Positions 7,241 through 15,911 of a stretch of DNA of 64,000 nt are shown one piece after another. The DNA comes from Planctomycetota bacterium. Its GTDB lineage: Bacteria > Planctomycetota > UBA1135 > GCA-002686595. Below the pieces are notes generated by a model. The model was not told where the DNA came from, ran no database searches, and saw only the letters and a program-made list of their open reading frames with translations. Location of the stretch: positions 62,001 through 126,000 of the forward strand of contig JADJLZ010000005.1 of NCBI GenBank assembly GCA_016709875.1. Reading direction: 5' to 3'. Position 1 is the first letter of the stretch. Every line of letters begins with the position of its first letter. Made by a program: the position numbers and the translations under genes.

Positions 7241-8266
7241 ATGCACCCCCCGCGCTCCCATGCAGGCGCCCTCCTGCTCAGCCTGCTCGCCGGCGGCTGC
7301 GCCCTGATCCCCGAGCACACCGATGACCCGCGCCCGCGTATCCGCGGGCCGATCCCCTCGCGCGTGCAGGAGCCGATCAAGCTCGGCACGCTCGGCTTCC
7401 GGCCGCGGCGCGCCGCGACGCAGCGGCCCGGGCACGTCTCGCTCGGGATCGAGAGCGCCTACAGCAACATGTTCCAGAACGGAACCGGCGACGGGCTGCA
7501 GGAGGTGATCCTCGACGGCGAGATCTGGACCAACACGCTGGTCACGACCGTCGGGATCTCCGAGCGCGCTGACGTCGAGCTCGATCTGGGTCTGCTCTAC
7601 GCCTCGAACGGGTTCCTCGACGGGTTGATCGAGGACTACCACCACTGGTTCGGCTTCCCCGGCGGCGGACGCGACGAGCGACCGCGCGACAACTACGAGA
7701 TGCACGCCGACATCGGCGGGCGCAGGGTCTACCAGCTCACGCCCTACGAGTTCGAGCTGCTCGACACGCCGCTGGTGTTCACGGAGAGGGTCGTGGATGA
7801 GGACGAGCGCACGCCCGCGATCGCGCTGCGCGTGGGCGTCGATTTGCCGACCGGCTCGCAGGCACGCGGCACGGGCAACGGCGGCTGGGACTGGGGCGCG
7901 GGCCTGCTGGCGGAAAAGACGCTCGGGCGCTGGAGCTTCACGGGTGCGCTGGACTGGGTCGACGCGAAGCGGCCGAGCTCCTTCGTGGGCAGCGGCGTCG
8001 ATGTGTACGACGGCTTCGACGTGCAGTTGGGCGTCGAATATCGCTGGAACGACGAGCTCTCGCTGCTCACGGGATTGGTGCTGACGCCGCCGGCGACGCG
8101 GCAGTTCACGATCAAGGAGCTCGATCGAGAGGTCCTCGGGCTGGATGTCGGCGCGGCCTGGGACACGGGCGAGAACTCCGTGCTGCACGCAGGCTTCGAG
8201 GAGGACCTGCTCTCGGCCTCCGGCCCGGACATCGTGTTCTTCGTGGGGTGGAAGACGGAGCTCTAG
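7241..8266 (+). CDS. DUF3187-family lipoprotein, outer-membrane type
   Basis: The 341-residue protein begins with a lipoprotein signal (ALLLSLLAGGCAL; lipobox LAGGC with Cys about residue 22). The body matches DUF3187 as I know it: SLGIESAYSNMFQN, GLLYASNGFLDGLIEDYHHWFG, then GGGRDERPRDNYEM, followed by repeated amphipathic beta strands with DLPTGSQARGTGNGGWDWGAGL. Members are predicted outer-membrane beta structures of unknown function. It is divergent from the BlaI operon across the 18-bp operator, so it may be co-regulated with it. It converges with the carboxypeptidase gene 9 nt downstream. Confidence 0.75.
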   Translation: MHPPRSHAGALLLSLLAGGCALIPEHTDDPRPRIRGPIPSRVQEPIKLGTLGFRPRRAATQRPGHVSLGIESAYSNMFQNGTGDGLQEVILDGEIWTNTLVTTVGISERADVELDLGLLYASNGFLDGLIEDYHHWFGFPGGGRDERPRDNYEMHADIGGRRVYQLTPYEFELLDTPLVFTERVVDEDERTPAIALRVGVDLPTGSQARGTGNGGWDWGAGLLAEKTLGRWSFTGALDWVDAKRPSSFVGSGVDVYDGFDVQLGVEYRWNDELSLLTGLVLTPPATRQFTIKELDREVLGLDVGAAWDTGENSVLHAGFEEDLLSASGPDIVFFVGWKTEL

Positions 8267-8275
8267 CTGCCGGAG

Positions 8276-10054
8276 CTACTTCAGCTCCACCTCGACGCTC
8301 ACATCGCGCGCCTTCTCGCCCTGCCAGGCGAGCGTCACCTTCTTGCCCTTGCCGCGCACGAGCCAGCGCACGCGCAGCTCCTCGCGCGGGCCGATCCCAT
8401 CCTCGCGCAAGAGGCGCGCCGGCTCGCGCTCGGCGAGCTCGATGCGCTCGGGGCGGAAGCGATCGGTGCGGAAGCCGCCCGCGAGCACCTCGACGTCCTT
8501 GCCGATGATCGTGAACGCGTCCGGCTCGCCGATTTTCATGCGCGCGGCTCGGCCGGTGCGCGTGGGGATCACGTGCTCGTTCTTGAAGATCGCGTCGATC
8601 GCCTTGACGCCGTCGCCGAGGTCGCTGACCTCGATGCTGCCGATCGAGACCTTGGGCATGGCCTTGGCGTGCTTCAGGCAGAAGAGCGCGTTGCGGTGCA
8701 GCATCTCCTCGACCAGGAAGCTCGGCGGCACGCGGCCGACGTCCTTGCGCCAGCCGCCGATCTCGATGTCGCCGTAGAACGGATGCTTGAAGGGGTGCCA
8801 GTTCACGTAGCCCGCGCCGAGCAGCAGGTTGTCGTCGAAGAAGTGGCGCGCCTTGTCCGCGCCGGAGCGGCCGCCCTCCTCGGGCGCCTTCGAGCGGTCG
8901 GGGTAGTACTGGTCGGTGTTCCACATCTCGTTGGTGAACGAGATGACGCCGAGGTCCTCGTAGGCCCAGGTGGTGAAGCCGCCGAAGACCGAGTAGAGGT
9001 CCTTCCAGATCACCATGTAGCGGTAGAAGGGCAGCATCTTCTCGCCGTCGCGACCGAGCTCGTCGAAGGCCTGCAGGTCTTCGCGGTCGTACTCGCCGAA
9101 CGCTTCGGCGCCGGGGCCGCGCAGGATCATGCCGCCGTTGTTGTGGAAGGACTGCAGCGCGGCGACGTTCGAGTGGTCGAAGAGGAAGCTCGCGATGCAG
9201 CGCGTCTCGGGCCAATAGAGCGGGTAGGGGCCGGCGCCGTACTGCACGAAGTCGGGCTCCCACATGCCCGGCCAGGCGCGGTTCATGTCGTAGCCGCCCT
9301 TCTCGTCCTCGTTGATCTGGCCGTCGCCGTCGTTGTCGATGCCCTCCTCGCCCAGCAGGATCCAGTCGCCCTTCGCGCCCTTGTCGTTGGGCGGGACGTA
9401 GATCATCAGGCGCGGGTCGTCGGGATCGAGGCGGAAGTTGCCCTCGCCGGGCACGTACTTGCGCATCTGCGTGATCTGGCCGTCGCCGTCGAGATCGTCG
9501 GCCGGGTCCTCGTCGAAGCGCCCGTCGCGGTCGTCGTCGTGCGGTTGCACCCCGGTGCGCGAGCTGTGCGCGGTGTGCGCTTCCTCGAACCAGTGCGCGC
9601 GGCCGTCGGGGTTCTGCGAGGGCAGGAGGTAGAAGGCGTTCTCGTCCACGAGCTCCGCAGCGGCGGGCAGCGTGGCGTAGTTCTCGAGCAGGTACCAGGC
9701 GGTGTAGAGCACGGCCTCGCCGCCCTGCACCTCGTTGCCGTGCACGTTGCCGTCGATCCACATCGCGGGCTTCTCGCGGTCCGTGCCCTTCTCGCTGTTC
9801 GTCAGCGTGTAGACGCGCATCTCGCGGCCCTCGACGCTGTGGCCGATGACCTCGTGGTGCATCAGCTTGGGGAAGTTCTCCTCGAGCTTGTCCATCCAGG
9901 CGAGCAGCTCGGGGTAGTCGTAGAAGCGGTTGAAGGGGATCTCGACCTTGGGCCGGAATCCCGTCGGATTGCCCGGGAATCCCTGCACGGTCGGCGCGGC
10001 GGGCGGGACGGGGGACTGGGCCTGCGCGAGTGTGAGGAAGAGCAGCGCGAACAT
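8276..10054 (-). CDS. secreted M14-family zinc carboxypeptidase
   Basis: The 592-residue protein has a short signal peptide (MFALLFLTLAQAQ) and an M14 domain with all expected residues: zinc ligands His105 and Glu108 in DGNVHGNEVQGGE, the third ligand His304 in SFHNNGGM, and the likely catalytic Glu376 in ISFTNEMW. Two Asp-rich inserts (DDDRDGRFDEDPADDLDGDG near 173-192 and DNDGDGQINEDE near 240) resemble EF-hand-like calcium loops. A C-terminal beta domain of ~170 residues follows. It should remove C-terminal residues from peptides outside the cytoplasm. Its ATG shares one base with the stop of the preceding paralogue, so the two are translationally coupled. Confidence 0.9.
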   Translation of the reverse strand: MFALLFLTLAQAQSPVPPAAPTVQGFPGNPTGFRPKVEIPFNRFYDYPELLAWMDKLEENFPKLMHHEVIGHSVEGREMRVYTLTNSEKGTDREKPAMWIDGNVHGNEVQGGEAVLYTAWYLLENYATLPAAAELVDENAFYLLPSQNPDGRAHWFEEAHTAHSSRTGVQPHDDDRDGRFDEDPADDLDGDGQITQMRKYVPGEGNFRLDPDDPRLMIYVPPNDKGAKGDWILLGEEGIDNDGDGQINEDEKGGYDMNRAWPGMWEPDFVQYGAGPYPLYWPETRCIASFLFDHSNVAALQSFHNNGGMILRGPGAEAFGEYDREDLQAFDELGRDGEKMLPFYRYMVIWKDLYSVFGGFTTWAYEDLGVISFTNEMWNTDQYYPDRSKAPEEGGRSGADKARHFFDDNLLLGAGYVNWHPFKHPFYGDIEIGGWRKDVGRVPPSFLVEEMLHRNALFCLKHAKAMPKVSIGSIEVSDLGDGVKAIDAIFKNEHVIPTRTGRAARMKIGEPDAFTIIGKDVEVLAGGFRTDRFRPERIELAEREPARLLREDGIGPREELRVRWLVRGKGKKVTLAWQGEKARDVSVEVELK

Positions 10055-11825
10055 CACTTCACCTCCGGGATCGCCTGCGCATGGCCGGCGTGGTCGGTCT
10101 CGACCTCGACTCCGATCGACTTGGGAGCGGCTCCGTGCACGAGCCAGCGGTATTCGTGGCGCCCGTTCGTGCCGGGCAGTTCCTCGAGCAGCGATTCCTG
10201 CGCGCCGGCGAGCAACTGCGCGTCCTTGGGGAGTCGCAGCGAGACGCGCGCGGGCCGCACGGACTCGGCGCGCTGCGCGGCGGCGGAGCTGAAGGGCAGG
10301 TAGGCGCGGTTCTCGACCGCCGCCTTGATCTCCCACAGGCCCCCCGAGAGCGATTTCGCCGTGCATTCGGTGATCTCGACGCGCGGCAGGAGCTCGCCGA
10401 GCGTGAGCAGGAACTCGGTCTGCTTCTTCGCGATCTCGACGCGCTCGGATTCGGGCGGTTCGATCTTCGCGTAGGGCGCGAAGCCGCCGATCTCGACCGC
10501 GCCGAGCTCGGGATGCTGGAAGGGCTTCCAGGCGACGAAGCGCGCGCCCTCGTTGTGCGCGTCGATCCAGCGCAGGCGCTTGGCGTCGTCGCTGGGCTCG
10601 GGCTTCTCGCTCTTGTCGGGCTTCTCGGCCTCGGCCTTGTCTTTCTCCGCCTTGTCCTTCTCGGCTTTGTCCTTCTCGGCCTTGTCCTTCTCGGCCTTGT
10701 CCTGTCCTACTCCGCTGCGCCTTCCTTCTTCGGCGCGGCCTCGTCCAGCGGCATCGACCAGCCTGCGATGTTCAAGGTCCACAGGCCGCGCTGCAGCTCG
10801 CACCAGGCCTGAAAGGAGCCGTGCGCGTCGTTGTCGCCCTTGGCCTTCGACTCGGTGATCTTCTTGTAGCGCTTGCCGATCTCCGCATAGAGCTCGCCGT
10901 CGGAGTCGATCGTGCCCTCGGGCGGCATGCGCTTCGTGCGCTGCCGGCCGTCGCCGATCGTCTTCTGCTTCTCGACCAGGTTGTCCTGCGCGCCGTACGT
11001 GACGACCAGCGACACGTCCTTGTGCAGCAGCAGGAAATCGCACAGCGCGCGCGCGGGCGGCTCGTCGGTCGCGAAGCGGCCCGCGCGCGGGTCGAGCTCG
11101 CGCCAGCCCTGCGGGAAGTTCTGGTTGACGGTTCCGTCGAGTTCGGAGTCCTCGGCGATCTTCTCGTCGCGGTCGAGGTCGCGACCCTCGGTCCAGAGCT
11201 TCCACTTGCCGCGCTGGCCCTTCTTCGGATCGGCCTTGACGAGCGCGCGCGGGTCGGTCGGATCCTCGATCCACTCGCCCTCGGGGTTTGCGACGCGGAT
11301 CTGCGTCACGAAACCGTCGCCGTCGACGTCCGCGGGCGGATCCTCGCCCAGGCGGCCGTCGCGGTCGTTGTCGACACCCGCGCCGCTGGCCCACTGCTCG
11401 AAGAGCGGCGTGGCAAAGCGCGCCTCGGCCGCGTCGGGGTCGGCGCGCGGGATGACGTAGATCGTGGTCGTGTCGAGCAGCTTCTTCGCGCGCTCGTCGG
11501 TCGCGTAGCCCTCGAGCAGCGCGCGCGCCTCCTCGAGCGCCAGCGTGCTGGTCCACACGTACGGCCCGTCGACATCGGCGACGAGCAGGATCGCCGGCCG
11601 CCCGCTGGTGCGCTCGCCCGCGTGGATCGAGAGGCCCTCGATCTCGCGCCCCGCGCGCGAGCGGCCGACCGCGATCACGCTCGCGAGCTCGGAATGCTCG
11701 GCGGCGACGCGCGCGAGCGCCTCGTGCAGCTCCTGCTGCGTCATCAGCGGGGCGTGGGCTTCCTGGGGCGCGGACGCGGGCTCGGCGAGCGCGAGGCTCG
11801 CGAGCAGGGCGGGGGCGATGAGCAT
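10054..11825 (-). CDS. M14-like carboxypeptidase paralogue, zinc site lost, frameshifted
   Basis: This is a degenerate copy of the next gene. The first frame (11825 to about 10707) encodes a signal peptide (MLIAPALLASLALAEPASA) and an M14-like domain. The zinc motif is replaced by VADVDGPYVWTS, the third-ligand region by VTYGAQDN, and the catalytic Glu region by LNIAGWSM, so no catalytic residue survives. The Asp-rich loop DNDRDGRLGEDPPADVDGDG remains. The frame then stops at a TAG next to a (KDKAE)5 tract, and the rest (RLRWIDAHNEGARFVAWKPF to the end) continues one frame over; one missing base in GTAGGACAGGAC would join them into 590 residues. It may be a non-catalytic partner of the active enzyme or a decaying gene. 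Continuity across the shift is inferred from homology to the neighbour. Confidence 0.7.
10634..10702. repeat. 15-bp tandem repeat encoding (KDKAE)n
   Basis: About five copies of TTGTCCTTCTCGGCC (plus strand) encode Lys-Asp-Lys-Ala-Glu repeats on the minus strand, a charged helical linker between the two halves of the dead M14 paralogue. The period is a multiple of three, so copy-number change alone would keep the frame. The frameshift in this gene sits at the promoter-proximal edge of the array. Confidence 0.8.
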
Positions 11826-11858
11826 CGTCGATTCCTCGGGCCGGTGGAGGCGCACAGC

Positions 11859-13013
11859 CTAGCGGACGGCCGGCGCAGCGAGGAAGCTTTCGATCTCCTT
11901 CATGCGCGTCTGTGCATCGGTTTCACCGAGTTCTATCAGTCGCGCGAGATAGTCCGGCTGGAACATCACCAGCGAGAGCATGTCGTTCGAACGCGTCTCG
12001 CGCGTGCCCAGGCCGCGCGTCATGAAGCGGAACGCGCGCGGCAGCTCGGCCTCGTACTCGTTCGCGAGCCTTCCGAGGTCGCGCGAGGGTCGCAGGAGCA
12101 GCAGCTCGACCTGTGCGAGATCGCCGCGCGCCGCCTCCGGCAGGCGTTCGACGACGCGGTTCACACGCTGCAGCGAGAGCGCGTCGGCGTCGAACTGGTC
12201 GAGGAAGATCGCGTTGAAGAGCACGCCCGCGATCTGCGCGATCGGCGGGTAGCCGTCGGTCGCGGGCTGGTCGGCCTCGGCCTGCGAGCGGCCGTAGCGC
12301 GTCGAGATGGCGATGATGCGCCGCGCTCCCAGGTGCACGGCGGGCGAGAGCGGTGCAGTGAGGCGGATGCCACCGTCGCCGAACCACTGGTGCCCGACCT
12401 CGACCGCGGGAAAGAGCATCGGCAGGGCGGCCGATGCCATCACGTGCTCGACGCGCAACTTGCACGAGACGCTGCGCCGGTGCGCGCGCTCCCACATCTG
12501 GATGTCGCGGCCCTGCACGAAGGTGATCGACTGCCCCGTGCCGTAGTTCGAGGCCGTCACCGCGACCGCGTGCAGCGCGCCGGACGCGATGTTGCGCGCG
12601 ATGCCGGGGATCTCGTCGCCCTGCGCGCCGAGCACGCGCTCGAGCAGCGCCTTCACGGGCGCCGTGTCGACCAGCGAGTAGAGCCGGTGCGTCTTCACGG
12701 CGCCGCCCGACAAGAGCCTCATCCCCGTGCGTGCCATGTTGCGCAGCAGCGAGAACATCCCCACGCGGTAGACCGCCTCGGGGTGCAGCTCGCTCCACAG
12801 TTCCGCGAGCGTCTCGACGCGGCTCCCGAAGGAACCCTCGCGCGAGGCGAGCAGCGCCGCGTTGATCGCGCCGGCCGACACGCCGGTCACGATCGGCACC
12901 TGGAGCTCGGGAAACTGCCGCGCCAGCGCGCGCAGGAAGCCGACCTGGTACGCCGCGCGCGCACCGCCGCCGCTCATCACCAGCGCCAGTTCCGGGGGGG
13001 CCGCTTCGCTCAC
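11859..13013 (-). CDS. patatin-like phospholipase
   Basis: The 384-residue protein carries the Ser-Asp lipase signature: oxyanion loop MSGGGARAAYQVG near residue 13, nucleophile Ser46 in GVSAGAIN, and the catalytic Asp in WFGDGGIRL. The family hydrolyses phospholipid or neutral-lipid acyl esters. I chose the GTG at 13013 (VSEAAPPELALVM); the upstream frame runs into the neighbouring gene. No signal peptide is visible, so it is probably cytoplasmic or membrane-associated. It is 33 nt upstream of the M14 paralogue on the same strand, consistent with cotranscription. Confidence 0.9.
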   Translation of the reverse strand: MSEAAPPELALVMSGGGARAAYQVGFLRALARQFPELQVPIVTGVSAGAINAALLASREGSFGSRVETLAELWSELHPEAVYRVGMFSLLRNMARTGMRLLSGGAVKTHRLYSLVDTAPVKALLERVLGAQGDEIPGIARNIASGALHAVAVTASNYGTGQSITFVQGRDIQMWERAHRRSVSCKLRVEHVMASAALPMLFPAVEVGHQWFGDGGIRLTAPLSPAVHLGARRIIAISTRYGRSQAEADQPATDGYPPIAQIAGVLFNAIFLDQFDADALSLQRVNRVVERLPEAARGDLAQVELLLLRPSRDLGRLANEYEAELPRAFRFMTRGLGTRETRSNDMLSLVMFQPDYLARLIELGETDAQTRMKEIESFLAAPAVR

Positions 13014-13078
13014 GGGCGGAAGGATATCGAGCCGGGCACCGCAGGCGCCATGCGGCGGGCTCGGAAGCGGAGGGGTGT

Positions 13079-15877
13079 TCAGCGCGGTGGAAACTGAATC
13101 CGCAACTCCGTCGGCCCGCCGACGGCGCCATCCAGGCGCACTTCCCGGTTGCCGCGCGTCTCGTCGTTCACCCACTGGCCGTGCTCGTCGCGCCTGGAGC
13201 CCGGCGGGTCACGCGCGACGACGGTCAGCGACTTGCCGTGCTCGACCGCGATGCGGAAGCGTCCTTGGGCGTCGCTCGTGCCCCTCGCCTGGTACTCCGA
13301 GCCAGCGTCGGCCGTCAGATTCGCACCGCCGACCGGCGTGCCGTCGGACTCGAGCACCACGCCGTGCAACCAGACGCCGTCCTCGATCACGAGGTCGAGC
13401 TCGTGACCATCGACCTGAACGTTCTCGAAGAGCGTGTGGACGTGGAACACCTTGTCAGGTTCCTTCACGTCGCTGTCGTAGGGCCAGAGCTGGATGCGGT
13501 AGACGCCGGCGATGAGCCCGCGCGCGAGGAATCTCCCGTCGACTCCCGTCTGGACGTCGCAGTCCGAGAGGCCCGGAGCGGTGGGTTCGATGCTGACGTT
13601 GACACCCGCCACAGGCTTGCCCGCGGAGTCGTGGACGAAGCCTGGAAGTTCGACACCGTTCGGAAGCACGAGTTCGATGGCCTCGCGGCGCTCGCCGGAT
13701 TTCAGGGAAACCGACTGTGCGCCTGCCGTCTGATGACCGTCGCGGCGCAGCTCGACCACGTACTCGCCGGCGGCGAGCTCGTCGAAAGTGAAGGCGCCGC
13801 GGTCGTCCGTGCGGCCCTCGCGTCGGCCGACGTAGCTGTCGAGGAAGCTGCTGTCGCGCGAGTCCCAGCGCCCGCGGTCGGTATTCACGCCGCGCAGTTT
13901 CACGCTGAGGTCGGGCAGCGGCCTGCTGTTCTCGTCGACGACGCGGCCGCGGATCGCACCCGCCGAGCGGAGCACGACGTCCTCGAGTTCGAGCACCGCC
14001 TGAGTCTTCTCGGTCGCAGGGAACTCGTAGACGCTGCTGCCGAATCCCTGGGCGCGCACGAAGAGCGAGTGCTGAAGATCCGGGCGCAGGTCGGCGAGCG
14101 CGTAGCGTCCCTGTGCGTCGGTCGTCGTACCGACCCAGTCGTGGCGCTGCACCTCGCCGTAATCGGTTCCACAGCCGGCGACGTAGGCGCCAGCGATCGG
14201 CTGGCCCTGCTCGTTCGTTACCCGGCCGCTGGCCCGGCGCGCGGGCTCGAGCAGGATCTCGATGTCCGCGGCACTTGATTCGCCCGTGCCCGCCGGCTGC
14301 GTCACGTTGCGAAAGCCGTAGCCCGCCGCGCGCACGTAGATCTGGCCGTCGGAACCCTTGTCGAGCGGCAACGAGAAGGCTCCGGACGGATCCGTCCGGA
14401 CCGAATTCCGCAGCACCCAGATCGTGCCGAGCTCGGCGCCCGCGATCGGGGCGCGCGTCCGTGCATCGAGCACATGGCCGCGGAACCAGGCTTCGGCGAC
14501 GAGGTTCACGTCCTGCGTGATCGTCTTGCCGGCCTCGGGGTGCACCTCGATCCAGTCGGACATCGGCAAGCCGGTCGCGCTCGCCTCGAGGAACAGGATC
14601 CCGGGTGGCAGCGCGTCGATGCGGTAGTTGCCGTTCGCGTCCGTGACACTCGCCTGCTCGAAGCGCGCGCCGTCGGGGCTGTCGTTGCCGCGCAGGAAGC
14701 AGCGCACGCGCGCGCTTGCAACCGGTACCTTCGCCTCGCCCTGCGTCACGCGACCTTCGATCGCGGCGCCATAGGGCAGGTGCACGACCACGGTCTCGCC
14801 GGGGTGCCGGCGGCCGAGCGTGGCCGGCGCGTAGCCCGACCTGCTGACGGTGAGCTGGTAGCAGCGCGCGGGATCGAGAGGCAGCTCGAAGCGGCCGTCG
14901 GCGCTGCTCTGCGTCTCGCCGACGCGTTCGTCGCGCGTGGCGATCGCGAGGTCGAGCGTCTGGTAGTCGTAGGAGATCGAGCTCGTGGCGACGATGTGCG
15001 CACCCTCGACGGGCCGATCCTTGGGATCGAGCACGATTCCGCGCAGCACGTTCGCGGGGGCCGGGTCCGCGATGCGCGAGGCGATCGTCGGGATCAGGAC
15101 CTCTGTGCGCGAACTGGTCTTCGAGGCTTCGAGCGGCGTCCGCTCGGCGATCTCGTTCCCGACCTCAGCTGCGAGCGGCGCGACGGCGCCGGGGGCGGCC
15201 TCGGGTTCGAGCGCCGTGGGCGAGAGCGGTCCCTTCCAGATCCACAGGCCGAGGGCGGCGACGGCCAGTGCGGCAGCGAGCTTCGTTTTCGTTCCCATCA
15301 GCAGCAGTCCTCCCGTGATCGAGACCTTGGGCGCGTGCGCGAAGGGCACGAGCGCGCTCATCCAGCCGGCGCGGCCGTGCTCGTGCTCGCGGTCGAGCCG
15401 CTCGCGCAGCTTTGCGAGAGCGCGCGAGATGCGCTGGCGCGCGGCATCGTGCGAGAGGCCGAGCTTCTCCGCGACCTGGATCGTGGAGAGCCCGTCGAGG
15501 TAGCGCAGCACGAGCGCGCTGCGGAAGGGTTCGTCGAGCGCGAGCAGCGCCTCGGCGAGCTTGCGCTGCAACTCGACGCGCGCGGCGATCTCGTCGGGGC
15601 TTTCGACACGTTCGTCACGTGCAGCGCGCGACTCGTGCGCCGCGCGCAGGCCCGCGTCGCGCTTGCCGCGCCGCGCGAAGTTGCGCGCGACCACGGTCAT
15701 CCAGGAACGCAGCTCGGCGGGTCTCGCGCGCAGCGCGGCGACCCAGGTGTCCTGCGCGAGGTCCTCGGCCGCGTCCTCGTCGCGCACGAGGCCGCGCGCG
15801 AGCCGCCGCAGCCAGTTGGACTGCGCCAGCAGGTTCTCGGGATCGTCGGGACGGAGCGCGCTCACGGCGGGCTCCAT
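13079..15877 (-). CDS. ECF sigma factor fused to a membrane segment and seven carboxypeptidase-regulatory-like repeats
   Basis: This single 932-residue frame joins three parts. Residues ~10-75 are sigma region 2 (NWLRRLARGLVRDEDAAEDLAQDTW) and ~105-165 region 4 (LDEPFRSALVLRYLDGLSTIQVAEKLGLSHDAARQRI), as in ECF sigma factors. A transmembrane helix follows at ~198-214 (LAAALAVAALGLWIW). The remaining ~700 residues are seven beta-sandwich repeats opening with patterns like LRGIVLDPKDRPVEGA, ASGRVTNEQGQPIAGA, IRGRVVDENSRPLPD and LHGVVLESDGTPVGGA, matching the CarboxypepD_reg fold. The helix would place the repeats outside and the sigma domain inside. A sigma factor tethered to its own extracytoplasmic sensor would need proteolysis or in-place activation. 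There is no stop or shift between the parts. Confidence 0.85.
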   Translation of the reverse strand: MEPAVSALRPDDPENLLAQSNWLRRLARGLVRDEDAAEDLAQDTWVAALRARPAELRSWMTVVARNFARRGKRDAGLRAAHESRAARDERVESPDEIAARVELQRKLAEALLALDEPFRSALVLRYLDGLSTIQVAEKLGLSHDAARQRISRALAKLRERLDREHEHGRAGWMSALVPFAHAPKVSITGGLLLMGTKTKLAAALAVAALGLWIWKGPLSPTALEPEAAPGAVAPLAAEVGNEIAERTPLEASKTSSRTEVLIPTIASRIADPAPANVLRGIVLDPKDRPVEGAHIVATSSISYDYQTLDLAIATRDERVGETQSSADGRFELPLDPARCYQLTVSRSGYAPATLGRRHPGETVVVHLPYGAAIEGRVTQGEAKVPVASARVRCFLRGNDSPDGARFEQASVTDANGNYRIDALPPGILFLEASATGLPMSDWIEVHPEAGKTITQDVNLVAEAWFRGHVLDARTRAPIAGAELGTIWVLRNSVRTDPSGAFSLPLDKGSDGQIYVRAAGYGFRNVTQPAGTGESSAADIEILLEPARRASGRVTNEQGQPIAGAYVAGCGTDYGEVQRHDWVGTTTDAQGRYALADLRPDLQHSLFVRAQGFGSSVYEFPATEKTQAVLELEDVVLRSAGAIRGRVVDENSRPLPDLSVKLRGVNTDRGRWDSRDSSFLDSYVGRREGRTDDRGAFTFDELAAGEYVVELRRDGHQTAGAQSVSLKSGERREAIELVLPNGVELPGFVHDSAGKPVAGVNVSIEPTAPGLSDCDVQTGVDGRFLARGLIAGVYRIQLWPYDSDVKEPDKVFHVHTLFENVQVDGHELDLVIEDGVWLHGVVLESDGTPVGGANLTADAGSEYQARGTSDAQGRFRIAVEHGKSLTVVARDPPGSRRDEHGQWVNDETRGNREVRLDGAVGGPTELRIQFPPR

Positions 15878-15911
15878 CCTCGGCGAGCGCGAGTGTGACG
15901 GGAAGACCCGT

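Noticed and set aside
10634..10702. Possible CRISPR-like array
   Set aside because: The 15-bp repeats are contiguous without spacers and encode (KDKAE)n within a gene.
13014..13175. N-terminal extension of the patatin protein
   Set aside because: It would overlap the sigma-fusion gene and has no conserved residues; the GTG at 13013 begins just before the lipase core.
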